64,000 bases of DNA. Source: Talinum fruticosum. Its lineage: Eukaryota > Streptophyta > Magnoliopsida > Caryophyllales > Talinaceae. Positions 22,230 through 32,684 of the stretch are shown here, piece by piece. Under the pieces are notes generated by a model, which had not been told where the DNA came from, ran no database searches, and saw nothing but the letters and a program-made list of their open reading frames with translations. The stretch lies in assembly GCA_021018815.1 (NCBI GenBank), contig JAITYX010000026.1, positions 3,782,001-3,846,000 on the forward strand, given 5' to 3'. The translations under genes were made by a program, and so were the position numbers. Every line of letters starts with the position of its first letter. Position 1 is the first letter of the stretch.

Positions 22230-22540
22230 TAGCAACGGAACAGTCCGTCGTTGTTCCGTCGCTAATTTAAAAATTTTGCTTAGCGACCGAACAATGACTG
22301 CATCGTTCCGTCGCTAATTACTAAAGTAATTTAATTTCGTTTTTTTTTGGTTTTGTAATATCCGATATACCTGGCGACGGCTTAGCGACGGAATATTCCG
22401 TCGCCGATCTCGAAATAGCGACGAAAACCAAGTTCCGTCGCTATTTCCGTCGTTGTTTGAGATAGGTGTCGGCTTGTGTCGGTGTCCGTCACCGATTCCA
22501 TCGCCAATTTCCGTCGCTATTTTACGGCTTTGTAGTAGTG
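22230..22540. repeat. CACTA A right subterminal repeat array
   Basis: Repeated GCGACGG(A/C) and CCGTCGCTA motifs in both orientations up to the terminal inverted repeat. This is the 5' end relative to the transposase genes. Confidence 0.75.
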
Positions 22541-23270
22541 TTTCAATCCTCTCAAAACCATTTCTACAACCAAAGTGCTTGAGTTGCTGCATACGGATTT
22601 ACGTGGTGAAATCTCTATAAAGAGTCTCGAAGGTAAATCATATGTACTTGTAATTGTTGATGACTACTCACGATTTACCTAGGTTTGTTTTCTTAAGAAC
22701 AAAAATGAAGCTTTCAAAGAGTTCAACAAGCTCTGCAGGAAAATTCAAGTAGAGTCACAAGATCGGATAAGAAGAATTTAAGCTTACTATGGAAGGGAGT
22801 TCGACTACTCAAAATTTGTAGAGTTCTGCGACAAGAATGGCACCTCGCACAACTTCTCGGCGCGTGAACCCCTAAAAAAATGGGGTAGTGGAGAGAAAGA
22901 ATCGAACTCTTGAAGAAATAGGAAGAACGATGATGATTGCACATGATCTACCTTACTATTTCGGGCTGAGGCTATCAACATAGCAAACTACACACTCGAA
23001 CAATTACCTCATCGGACCCATCTTGAAGAAAACCCCTATGAGCTTTAAAGGGGAAAGAAGCCCAACATCTCATACATCAAACCCTTTGGATGTAAGTACT
23101 TTGTTCACAATAACGGTAAGGATCACCCGACCAAGTTTGATGGTAGGTCAAATGAAAGTATCTTTTTGTGTTAGTCATCTCACAATAAAGCATATCGTGT
23201 TTTTATCAAAAGAACTAAAAAAGTGGCGAAAGCAGCCACGTTGTGTTTGATGAGATTGATCGAGGAAAAA
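22541..23270 (+). pseudogene. Copia-R integrase, degenerate
   Basis: It resumes after the CACTA insertion with SFNPLKTISTTKVLELLHTD, holding the first catalytic Asp, then SLEGKSYVLVIVDDYSRFT. The second catalytic region, normally DG.EF, is decayed to YYGREF (about 22775). The C-terminal part, KPLDV...NNGKDHPTKFDG in mixed frames (about 23080-23140), precedes KKVAKAA. Frameshifts near 22790, 22865 and 23060. Integrase would insert element cDNA into chromosomes; this copy cannot. Confidence 0.75.
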
Positions 23271-23539
23271 CAAGTGAGTCAACCTTCTCGGATCCGAAAC
23301 TCTATCGAGATGAAGATGATCTTGCTGAAGCCGAGCTAAGACAGAGCCAAAACAAAGCAACTAGAATGAGGCAGTCCGAACATCATGACTCGGACCGAAC
23401 CAGCTTAAGAGTCAGCTCAAAATGCTTGAAGGATAAGCAAATGAGGAAATTCAGCAAGCTCGGAATACTGAAGATCATGCAAGAGCATTCAAATATGCTT
23501 CGAGCCACCCACTCGAGAACATTTTGTCCGACATTAACA

Positions 23540-24480
23540 GTAGGTTAAGAACTCGTTCTTCTTTGCAAAATCTGTGTGCATTCACTACATTCATATCATT
23601 AACGGAACCCAAAAATGCACTAGAGGACCTAAATGAACCTGAATGGGTAGAGCCCATGCAAGAGGAACTTAATCAATTTGATAGAAACCAAGTATGGACT
23701 TTGACTAAACGACCTTCCGACCACCCACTTATAGGAACCAAATGGGTTTTTAAAAACAAATTGGATGACGATAGGTTGGTAGTTAGAAATAAGGCTAGAC
23801 TTGTGGCTCAAGGTCACAATCAAGAAGAATGGATTGATTGTTGGGAAACCTTTACACCGATTGCTAGGATTGAAGCAATTAAAATCGTATTGGCACTGGC
23901 ATCAAGCATGAATATTAAGTTGTATCAAATAGATGTGAAATGTGCTTTTCGAATGGTTTCATTCAAGAGGAAGTCTATGTTAAGAAACCCCCTGGATTTG
24001 AAAACTCGGAATTTCCGAATCATGTTTTCAAATTGGAAAAGGCATTATATGGTCTTAAACAAGCTCCCCGAGCTTGGTATGAAAGACTCGAGCAGTTTCT
24101 TGGTTGAGAATGATTTCAAAAGAGGTCAGATTGAAAAACTCTTTTCTTAAAAACCAAGGGGAGAGATTTCCTTATTGATTAGATTTATATTGATGATCTT
24201 ATTTTTAAAGCTACTAAAGAAAATCTCTGTCGAGAATTTTCCGAGTTGATGAGACAGGAATTCCAAACGAGCATGATGGGAGAGCTCAATTTCTTTCTTG
24301 GTCTACAAATCGGAGAAGATAAAGATGGCATCTATGTTCATCAATCTAAGTATACCAAGGGATTATTGCAGAAGTACAAGCTTTAAGATGCAAAATATGC
24401 AGCGAACACTAATGAGTAGCGAGCATAAAATTGGACTCGAAGAAAAAGGTAAAGTAGTAGATCGAAACTCTATCGAGGTA
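23540..24480 (+). pseudogene. Copia-R reverse transcriptase, degenerate
   Basis: The longest open copia segment in the window, 23524-24150 (208 codons), begins before LNEPEWVEPMQEELNQFDRN and includes HPLIGTKWVFKNKLDDD, LVAQGHNQEEWIDCWETF and IKLYQIDVKCAF. The catalytic box YIDD survives at 24186-24197 in another frame, followed by MMGELNFFLGLQI and VHQSKYTKGLLQKYKL. Two frameshifts (near 23950 and 24150) and a stop near 24384 inactivate it. Confidence 0.85.
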
Positions 24481-25090
24481 TGCTAGGTTCCATGCTATAT
24501 CTCACATCCAAGTAGGCAAGACATTATGTTTAGTGTATGTCTCGTGTGCAAGATTCCAAGCTAATCCAAAAGAATCACATCTCATCTGCGGTGAAAAGAA
24601 TTTTCGGATATCTTACAATGACTCGGAATCTAGGTCTTTGGTTCTCAAGAGACTCAAACCGACCCTCATTGGATACTCGGATGCTTACTATGCTCGTTAC
24701 AAGGTTGATAGAAAGAGCACATAAGGAGCATGCTAGTTTTTGGGTCCATCCCTCATATCTTGGCATTCAAAGAGGCGGAACCGAGTTGTTCTATCAACTG
24801 CTAAAGCTAAGTACATTGCAGCTAGAGCGTGTTGTGCTCGGATTCTATGGATCAAGTTACACTTAAAGGATCTTAGACTTTCATTCAAATCTATCCCAAT
24901 AATGTGTGATAATCATAGTGCAATCAGCATCACTAAGAATCCAGTTCAACACTCAAAGACAAAGCATATTGAGGTCATGTATCATTTTCTTAGAGACCAT
25001 TCGGAGAAAGGTGATATTGAACTTGAATTCATTCCTACGAAATTTTAGTTAGTTGATATTTCACTAAGCCACTTAGTGAGGATCGGTTTT
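24481..25090 (+). pseudogene. Copia-R RNase H and pol end
   Basis: Reading passes through RILGYL-type sequence near 24600 and GYSDA (about 24680), then 24740-25048 gives SLISWHSKRRNRVVLSTAKA, CARILWIKLHLKDL and IMCDNHSAISITKNPVQHSK followed by TKHIEVMYHFLRDH. The end LEFIPTKF at 25048 is the usual last block of copia pol. Stops near 24724 and 25049 and several frame changes. Confidence 0.85.
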
Positions 25091-25528
25091 GCTTTATTTG
25101 GAATGAGATTGGAATGATTAATGCATGATTATTTGATCTTCTAAGTGAATTTATCTAGCATGATTATGTGTTATATGTTTTTCTTTGCCTAAATAACAAT
25201 TGGTTCGATTGACTGAGTGAAACCGAGCTAGGAGTTATTATGTGTTTGAGTATTCCGAGTCGATGAAAAACCATACTAAGTCGGACTCGGTTTTGAGTAT
25301 AATGGACATCAATCTTCTCAAATCATCTCTAGATAAGTGGAGAATTTCAGAAATTTCTTTTAAAAATTCTCTATCTCTCTCTCTCTCGCCACGTGCATCG
25401 ATCGGAGAACTAGCTGTTGGAAGATAGTCACTAGAAATCTAACCGTTGGAGAGCGAAATGTCACATCTGTTTGAGGCAACTGTTGGAGGTTCGAGTCATA
25501 CCGAACACCGAAGGACACTTCTTTTCGC

Positions 25529-25536
25529 TATAAATA
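25529..25536 (+). promoter_or_regulatory. candidate internal promoter (TATA box) of Copia-R ORF3
   Basis: CTATAAATAGCACT, 175 bases upstream of the ORF3 ATG at 25704, with CT-rich leader runs between (25597-25615 and 25627-25670). The same arrangement exists in Copia-L. It lies outside any LTR. Confidence 0.5.
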
Positions 25537-25626
25537 GCACTACTTTACCTTCATTTCACTACTTTACTCTCTACTCACTTACTCTCTACACTTACTTGCT
25601 CTCTCTCTCTCTCGGAATTCTCGGTG

Positions 25627-25635
25627 CTCACTCAC

Positions 25636-25667
<32 letters not shown>

Positions 25668-25670
25668 GTT
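25627..25670. repeat. (CT)n microsatellite in ORF3 leader
   Basis: CTCTCTCTCTCGCTCTCTCT-type run. Shorter runs precede it (25369-25388, 25597-25613). Pyrimidine-rich 5' leaders are common in plant mRNAs, which fits transcription from the TATA box at 25529. Confidence 0.7.
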
Positions 25671-25703
25671 CACTCTTTCATTGTCTTTTTCAAATCTTAA
25701 GCC

Positions 25704-27290
25704 ATGCCTAAAAGAGGTTAAGCCGAAGACTTTCTAGGGTCTGCAAGTAAGAAACCTCGCACCAAACCACCACAAGAGGGTACCTCTAACCCCTCCGAGG
25801 TTTTCGTCACCTAACACCTAACGTTGGATGAGAAATTTTTCCCAACCACATCGTTTTCGTGGTTGCCACACATCAAAACCACTCGGAGTCTATAATTTTA
25901 TGTGCTTCAGCGAGTTCATATACCCCGAACTCGTTGGCGAGTTCTACTTTAACTTGTCTTACTCGAGAGAGTCATTACCTCACGAGTTCAAGACACGGTT
26001 GTTCGTATCAACCTCTCCCTCCTTTACCGACTTCTCAAAGTCACCTCTCTCTTTCTGAACCGCAACCCCATCTTATTCAATGAGATTGCGGATGAGTTCT
26101 TCGAGAAATATGCCAAGGAGGTCCCTAAGTCACACAAAAACTTCTCCGTGACTCATATGAGGACTGAGGCCAGATTACTTTGTTTTCTTTTGAGGAGAAC
26201 CTTCTTCTCTCATCACTCGAGCAAAGAGAATCCCAATTCCAAGATTCTCAAAGCTCTTTTGATATTCTAGAGGACTACAATGTAGACCTCTTCCCAGGCA
26301 TCCTTGAGCAAATGGCTTCGTGCCAGCTCAATCTAAAAAGTCCTCTCGCTTTTCCCTTCGGAGCCCTTCTAACTGTAGTCTTCAAATAGTTTAAGGTTCC
26401 CTCCCCTAAGACCCAAATGCGAGTGTCCGAGGGTGCCGGAATGTAGGCGGGAAGGAGCTTTTGGGCTACGGATATTAGGAAATCCAACATGGTGTCCGGG
26501 CCATGGGTCTAAGTTAAAACCCCTTTACCTCCTCCCACTCGGACTCGGACTCGGACTCAGAATCCCCTATCTCTCCCTCCTCCACCAGGTGGTGCATCCA
26601 CCTTAGAACCACCTTCCGGAGCAACTCATCGCTTTATCTACGGTTTTGGTAGACAAATTCTCTTCGATGACCGATGAACTTTGGGGCACTCTCCATTCTC
26701 ACAAAAACGTCCTTCGAGTCCGGTCATTGAGATAAAGAGACTCATCAAGAAGCGGAACGAGCAACTTCAGCTCCTTCAAGAACGTAGATCTAAGGTTTCG
26801 CAGGACCCGTAAAGCTAAGACACATCCGAGGAGTCCTCGAGCCCTACCAAGTCCCCCTTGGCTGAAAAGAAGAAGAAGCTACGACTAAAACAGCTCAGCT
26901 CGAGGAGAAGGAGGAAGAAAGAGAGGAAGAAAAGGAGGAGGACAAGGAGGAAGAAGAAAAGGAGATGGAGGAAGCAGCTCGGACGAGAGGGACAAGGTGC
27001 TATAGTCCCCGAACCGAGCTAATGAGCTAAGACGACGATCCGAGTGGGTCGGAAGATGCCGCGAACGTTGGTCGGTTCACGGTGGTCAAATCTGAAGCAC
27101 CTCCCTCGGTTGTTTTCCAGGAGGATGAACTAGAGGATGATTTGGCTCTAGGTAAGTCACCCGGAACCGAGCCACTACTCGACATCCCCGTGCTACCGCC
27201 ACCGGGGTCATCAACATTGTCTCAAGCTTACTAGCGCCAAGCATAGTGCTCGCTCCTCCACCTCGAGCACTACCAGCACCACCAAGCACC
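25704..27290 (+). pseudogene. Copia-R ORF3 (extra ORF downstream of pol), degenerate
   Basis: It starts MPKRG, with a stop as codon 6, then AEDFLGSASKKPRTKPPQEG. LDEKFFPTTSFSWLPHIK is followed after a frameshift by FSEFIYPELVGEFYFNLSYS (about 25903-25965) and then RINLSLLYRLLKV and LFNEIADEFFEKYAKEV. Further on come ATHRFIYGFGRQILFDD (about 26620), a Lys/Gln-rich helix-like stretch (about 26730-26800) and a strongly acidic-basic run rich in Glu and Lys (about 26890-26980). The homologous order in Copia-L shows this is a real family gene rather than random ORFs. I find no enzyme motif. Env-like ORFs sit here in Sireviruses; resemblance to plant 'putative transposon protein' domains is an alternative reading. 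Confidence 0.55.
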
Positions 27291-27754
27291 CCTGTCTTAG
27301 TTTCTTTCCTTTATTTTCCCTTTTTTTCTCTTTTTTTTCTTTTGTCCAACATCTAGTGTATCTTTTTGATGTTTTTCTTCCCTGTTTTTGATGAAATGCA
27401 CGGGGAGAAAGATAGGAAAATTGATGTTATGTTTAGGGGATTTCAGTCTCTTTTTGTATTTTGTTTTTTATGTGAATGATTTTTCTTTCCTAGAGTAGAA
27501 TCATTTCTAACTTAACTCTTTCGAGTTCGATTTCTCATTTCATTTCTTTTCTACTCGATATATCTCGTTTATATTTCTATGCTAATGTATTATCAACGTA
27601 CTCGTTATAAGTAATAATGGTATCTCGCAATGCATTTTCAAAGTATGAAATATCTCTCAATCATTATTTCTTACTCTGGTATGTTCTACTTAGTGAATGA
27701 AAACTCATGCTTTACACTAACAAGTTTCCATCCGAGTGTGGAATGCCTTTCATT
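27291..27754 (+). other. Copia-R 3' untranslated region
   Basis: T-rich sequence with TTTGTCCAACATCTAGTGTA, which is also recognisable in Copia-L (about 7905-7925, minus strand). No supported gene. Confidence 0.45.
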
Positions 27755-27767
27755 AGAAAGGGGAGAT
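27755..27767 (+). promoter_or_regulatory. Copia-R polypurine tract
   Basis: AGAAAGGGGAGAT lies directly before the LTR start TGAAGACTCGG; the primer for plus-strand DNA synthesis. Confidence 0.75.
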
Positions 27768-28131
27768 TGAAGACTCGGACTCTAAATCTAAACAATTCCG
27801 AGTACTCCATGAAGACTCAGGTATAAACATCATCCCTCCTAAGTTTTGATTACAAGTCATTCTGAGTGATATAGAAACTCCTGTATAAGTTTTGATTTGT
27901 TTCGATCGACTCAAAAACACATTCTTGTATATCTTCTACATTAATGTTTCTGCTCACTTAGACAACACTCGGACTATCACATGTTCAAATAATTTCTCTA
28001 ACACTTTTATTCCGAGTTCCGATTGCATATTTCAAAGCAAAGTGAATTATAGTGTTAATAACTCTTTCTAAGTCGGTTTGTTTGTTTGAGAATTATTATC
28101 TCGTGCCTAATCTTAGACCAAAGTATTTTAT

Positions 28132-28560
28132 ACTTTGAGAACTAAATTGGTTTAATTTTGTAGGTTATCCAAACGAGGTTATCTCATTTTTGAATTACAA
28201 AAGTAACCGACTTCAAGTTGTCAATGACCAACAGACAAGTTTTATCTACTTTTGAACAAGGCTTAGACACCATGTGAGGGTTGTATGTTTCCAAAACTAG
28301 AAAACTCCAACGCTAACCTCAACGGTGGTTTCCACCTAGCTTTATACTTTGAGAACCAATGTGGTTTGCTTTTGTAGGTTATTCAAATAAGGCTAACGCT
28401 TTTTTAAGATACAAAAGCAACCGGCTTCTAGCCGTTAAACACCTGCAGACAAGTTTTAGTTACTTCGGACATGGCTCGGACATCGTGTAAGGGTTGTTTG
28501 TTTCCAAAACTAAAAACTCTAACTCTAGGTCTAACGGTTCTTTTAACTTTAGCTTTAAGT
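28132..28560 (+). repeat. tandem duplication inside Copia-R 3' LTR
   Basis: ACTTTGAGAAC(T/C)AA recurs at 28132 and 28346 (spacing 214), followed in both units by TTTTGTAGGTTATC/T, CAGACAAGTTTTA and GGGTTGT.TGTTTCCAAAACTA. The two units differ by many substitutions, so this duplication is old. Confidence 0.7.
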
Positions 28561-28718
28561 CACCACCAGTTTATTAGAACATCTTTTTAAGCCAAGAGTC
28601 GTTACACAACAATCACATCCCAACGGATCTTTTCCGAGTGACTCGAAGAGTCAGTTACAATGGTTACTGAAAACTTTTGTCCGTAACCAAAAATTAATGG
28701 TCTATGTGCTTGGTTGGC

Positions 28719-28726
28719 TATAAATA
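28719..28726 (+). promoter_or_regulatory. LTR TATA box
   Basis: TATAAATA followed by AAAGCCACTTCACAAG, in the conserved copia LTR promoter context; a partly conserved CCGAGT.ACTCG inverted repeat lies at 28629-28649. Confidence 0.55.
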
Positions 28727-29296
28727 AAAGCCACTTCACAAGACTAGAAGATTTTCTAGAACTGCGTTTATTGTTGAACTAATTGTTGTTCTCATTCTTA
28801 CTCAATCTTCTATTTACAACTCCAAGTCTATATTTAATATTTTCGGAGTTGTAAAGAAAGTCCTGTAATAAGTTACATTCTTTTCTTACTTTCTAAGAAA
28901 GGTCCCTTGACCGAGCTGTGTGGGTTAACTCTGCTCGCTTGTCCCCGATTGTAAAGGTTACTTCAGTCGGAAGTACTAGATCCGATAGGGGAACTTTTAA
29001 GTCTAGGAAAACATTGTAAGGAATTGTTTAAGGGAACAATTCGGTTGAGTCGATCCTCGGTATTTTGTGGATTCAAAATAGTGGATTTGACTTGGTGCTT
29101 GGATTAGCACGGTCCGTGGTTTTCTGCCCCAGGAGGGTTTCCACGTATATCTCGTGTTATTATATTTTTAGTCCAATCTAGACTCATAATCTGCTGTTAG
29201 ATTGTATTGTTGCAAAAATTGTTTAATTTTTTCCATCACCCTATTAACCACCCCCTCCATCTAGGGTGACTTAGACTCTGCACGAACAAACCTTCA

Positions 29297-29430
29297 TAAG
29301 AGCCGTAATGGGGCTAAGGTTCATGGGTAAGAAGGGAAATCAATTTGGAAAATGTGGAACTAAATAGTGAAGGCCTAATAACTAAGGAGAAAAAACACTT
29401 CCAAAATATGAACAAAAATCTCTATCTCAA
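29297..29430 (-). mobile_element. fragment of Athila-like element between two LTRs
   Basis: AT-rich noncoding sequence left of the solo LTR. Because the solo LTR at 29431 has a perfect target duplication, this piece was contiguous with 32690 onward before that insertion. The assignment to the Athila-like element rests on that continuity. Confidence 0.4.
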
Positions 29431-32400
29431 TGTAAGACCCGTAATTTTGGGGTCGGTGGTCTTATGAGCTAGAGCTAATTATTTAGCCTTGCTTAAATAT
29501 AGTGGGTTGAGCAACCAAGTTTTATACGCGGTTAGATACTCGTAAATTAATTTCAGCGAATTATTATTAGTTCACGTAACTCTTATTGGTGAAGCGTATT
29601 AATTCGGTTTTCGAGTTTTCGCCCGAACCAGCTACGTATTAATCGGAGACCGCGTATGTTACGTAAGTGGGTTTAATTACATTGAGGATGAAAAAAAGAA
29701 AGGAGAAGGGGATTAGTATGGGGAAGCAGGTGCTGGTAGCACCTGATGGAAACCACCGAGAAGAAAGAAGGGGGATGAACAGACACGAGAACGGAGAGAG
29801 AGAGAGTGAGACCGAGCGAGGGAAACGGAGAGAGTGGGAGAGGGCGAGCGAGAGCAAGGGAAGCGATCGGAGGCCAGCAAGTTCCACGACTAGCGGAGGT
29901 GAGACGGCAGGAAAGCGCGGGAGCGGCCAAGGCCCAAAGGAGGGCGTAACCGAGGCCGGGAAAGGGACACTAACGCGAGGGCAAAGAGAGAGACAGTCAG
30001 TGAGCGCGAGAATCGTGGTCGGCAACGGTGTCGGCGTGGAGGGGTTACGAAACCGCGACCGGCGAGCAAAACAACACCAGCTGACGGGCAAAGGCAAATG
30101 ACGAGCGAGGGACGATGACGAAAGCGAGCAAGATAGGAGAACGAAAGCGTAAACGAAAGGGAGATCAAGGGCAAGCACTAGAGGGGAATTAGAAGAAGAT
30201 TAAGTAGATGGCGAAGGAAGAATCGGAGAAACAGAGGCGGAGAACGAGGGTAAGAGGTAGAGTGAGAGATACAGAGGCGGAACGGGAAGAAGAAGAAGGT
30301 AAGGAACCCATTCCGAATTCATCCAAATCAGATTACAAATCAAAAATTCGAGGTGGGTAGTCCTATATTCTAAACTATTAGTACTTTCAAAACCCAAATG
30401 AATTTATCGTGATTGTTGAATGTGATTGCGAATATTGAACATGTGTGCTATTGAACGAGTTTAGTAGTTGCTAAAGGTGGAATTAGGAGTCTTGAGGGGA
30501 ATTGGTAGTTGTTTAGGCCTCGAATTAGAAATCGGGAATTCGGACGAAGTTAGGCTGCCGAGTGTAGCGAGTCGTATTGAGAATTCGTTCGGTTGGGGAT
30601 GAGTACATTGTGGTTGGGTATAAATGGTGAACTAGTATCTCAAGTTGAGCCTTAGAGAATTACTAAAATTGCAGCATTGCTAATATCGGGAAATAATGAG
30701 TGAGGTAGAAAGAGGAGTATGAATTCATACCGATGATGCACGATTGAGGCACAAAGTGAGAAATGGGTGATTGTCAAATTAATTGAGTTCAAAAGGTGAT
30801 TAAATCCTCGAGGTTGAACCGAGCGTGAAAGTAAGTAAAGCTAACGAAACTGAATAATGAAAAGTGATTAAGAGTTATATAACTAAGGATGGACGAACAA
30901 GAGTCGAGTAATGAGATAGAGACATACAATGGAAATTTGAGGTAGAGAAATGATGACGAGTGGGAATGATAAGGTTAAGTTGAATTTGGAATCTATTTAA
31001 ACCTTGAGCTGAAATTAAGTTGGAAGATAAGCTTAGCAAAAAGAAACTTAAGTGACAAAGTGAGATTAGGAGCTATATGGCTGAATATGAGCAAAAGAAG
31101 CTGATTTATAAAGTAAAGACCTAGAATGAAGAATTGAAGCAAAAACAGGGAGTTGTGAGAAGTTGAGACATAAGCAAACGAAGTGAATTCACTTAGTAAT
31201 AACATAGAATGAGGAATTGAAATAAAGACAGACAATTGTGAGAAGTTGGGGCGCTGAATTAGGTGATGTTCGCTTGTGGTTATTGTGGCTTAGAAAATGG
31301 AAACTAATAGTGCTAGAGTGGTGGATTGAGAAATGTATAGTTGGAAAGCGTTGAGAATGATTGCTTGCATTGAATGGTGGTTATTCGTGTTAAGTGATTT
31401 CTTTACGTGATGCTCAAAAGTAGTTTTGAAAGGCGTTTTGTATTTTACGTGAAATGATCCTTGAATGCAACTTCTTGTGAACTGCCTTTCAAATGTGAAT
31501 GTGTTTTAAAGAAGCGAATCTTGTTTAAGAAAGTGAACCTTGTTTGAGAAAGTGAATCGGATTTGAGAAAGTGAATTTATAAGGGTGACAGGTGTGTCAT
31601 GCCTTCCACGATGATAAATTGATTGAGATCTTAGTTAGAAACCAAGTTTGATAAGTGATTGTGATCACTTCGATTTAAATGAATTATGGGCTAAGATTGT
31701 TTAGACTAGAGGAAGGAGGTGGTCGTTCGTATCGGGCCATGGGGTCCTTGCGTATCAGGATGCCCATCAACCGGAGAGGTTGATTCTTTCCTGACGAGGA
31801 AAGCGGAGCCTTCAAGGTATTTGACTAGAGATAGGTCCCGGGAACCTGAGTCGGGGTTCGAGCCCCGAGAACCACCTGGTGCTAGTTCAATCGTCAAGAG
31901 CCCCGAAAGAATTTTCGAAAGTATTCGGAAGAAAGTGCGGATGATTCCACCTTGTTTAATGTGATTCCATTCCTAAAATGATTGCAAATCGTGCTTCCAA
32001 ATGATTAAAGTGTTATGAGCTTTATGTTGCGAATGATTTCAAGAGATTTCATTGAAAAGTATATAGATTTGTATTATATTATTAAGCTTTACTGAGTTCA
32101 TTATTATGAGTATTATGTGTAACGAATTTCCATTTTAGGGTTATAGGACTCCAGTGAGCCCGTGGTTTATTGCTCACCCCCACAATTCCCCCTTTCCACC
32201 CCAGTGTGCGGTTACATTATCGGAAGGTAGGATCTACGCGTAGCACAATCCGGACCTTTGCTGACTCGCTGAGTGCTAGAGTGACTCAAGGAACCGACAT
32301 CCATTGTTATGATTCTATTTGTAATTTAGTTCATGTAGTTTGTACCATATGTATAGTAAACCCTTTTAGATTGTTGTAAGTTTTATCGCATGATTGGTTG

Positions 32401-32684
32401 GACTCCGCGTGTGGCCGTTAAGTTGCATACTCCGAGCGGGTGGCTCGTTGAGTTATGTTATGCTTTTTATGCAGGGTCTTAGGGCTTTAAGCCTAAGGGT
32501 TAGTCCGCTTTACAAACAGTAACTCCGCCAAAATTTTTAGGAATCTCGGATTCTTTTGGGAAACCACCTTTATTATCTTTAAGTTGAATTTAGAAAGCCG
32601 AACCGACACTTGATAGAGCCTTGGGAGTTCCCGTAAGGAACTCCGGCGATGTAATACTCCTAGGGGGTGTTTTGGGTTGTTACA
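29431..32684 (+). mobile_element. solo LTR, chromovirus (Tekay-type), complete
   Basis: It starts TGTAAGACCCGTAATTTT and ends ...GGGTGTTTTGGGTTGTTACA, 3,254 bases, flanked by the perfect 5-bp duplication CTCAA (29426-29430 and 32685-32689). Similarity to 1-2193 and 3729-5635 identifies the family. It is a solo LTR because no internal sequence or second LTR adjoins. A GC-rich, purine-biased block spans about 29680-30300; the ORFs there (29667-30101 plus, 29639-30178 minus) mirror each other and are not supported as genes. Confidence 0.85.

Larger units (their letters stand above)
17409..22540 (-). mobile_element. CACTA copy A (En/Spm), deleted, in Copia-R integrase region
   Basis: The left end is CACTACTAGAAAACCG. 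The right end TTTGTAGTAGTG reads CACTACTACAAAGCCG in reverse, so the terminal repeats match at all but two of 16 bases. Both sides are flanked by TTT (17406-17408 and 22541-22543), the 3-bp target duplication of CACTA elements. Length 5,132 bases. The genes run on the minus strand: a TNP2 remnant, then a Transposase_24 gene. Subterminal GCGACGGA repeats occupy both ends. The core of TNP2 is deleted, so the copy is non-autonomous. Confidence 0.9.
12952..29296 (+). mobile_element. Copia-R: Ty1/copia element (Sirevirus-like), complete outline, interrupted by CACTA copy A
   Basis: It has both LTRs, a PBS, gag, protease, integrase, RT, RNase H, ORF3 and a polypurine tract in order on the plus strand. 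Without the 5.1-kb CACTA insertion the element is about 11.2 kb. All genes are broken. The left LTR start is mutated (TTAAGACTCGG instead of TGAAGACTCGG), and the flanks AGTGC and TAAGA do not form a target duplication, so the ends may have been altered by recombination. Confidence 0.8.
27768..29296 (+). mobile_element. Copia-R 3' LTR
   Basis: It runs from TGAAGACTCGGACTC to ...GCACGAACAAACCTTCA, 1,529 bases, beginning TG and ending CA. It ends with the CACCCTATT...CTAGGGTGACTTAGACTCT block common to the family. It carries its own duplication (28132-28560), distinct from the one in the 5' LTR. Confidence 0.85.

Noticed and set aside
21883..22232. Gly/Arg-rich plus ORFs
   Set aside because: They lie antisense to the CACTA gene direction in a GC-rich leader and are not conserved in frame in copy B.
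29639..30178. 179-codon minus and 144-codon plus ORFs
   Set aside because: Mirror frames in the GC-rich purine block of the solo LTR; the frames are not kept in the sister LTRs.
29431..32684. LTR pair of a full-length element with 47533-50681
   Set aside because: The two are in opposite orientation, separately flanked, and enclose unrelated elements; the first has its own perfect duplication, so both are solo LTRs.
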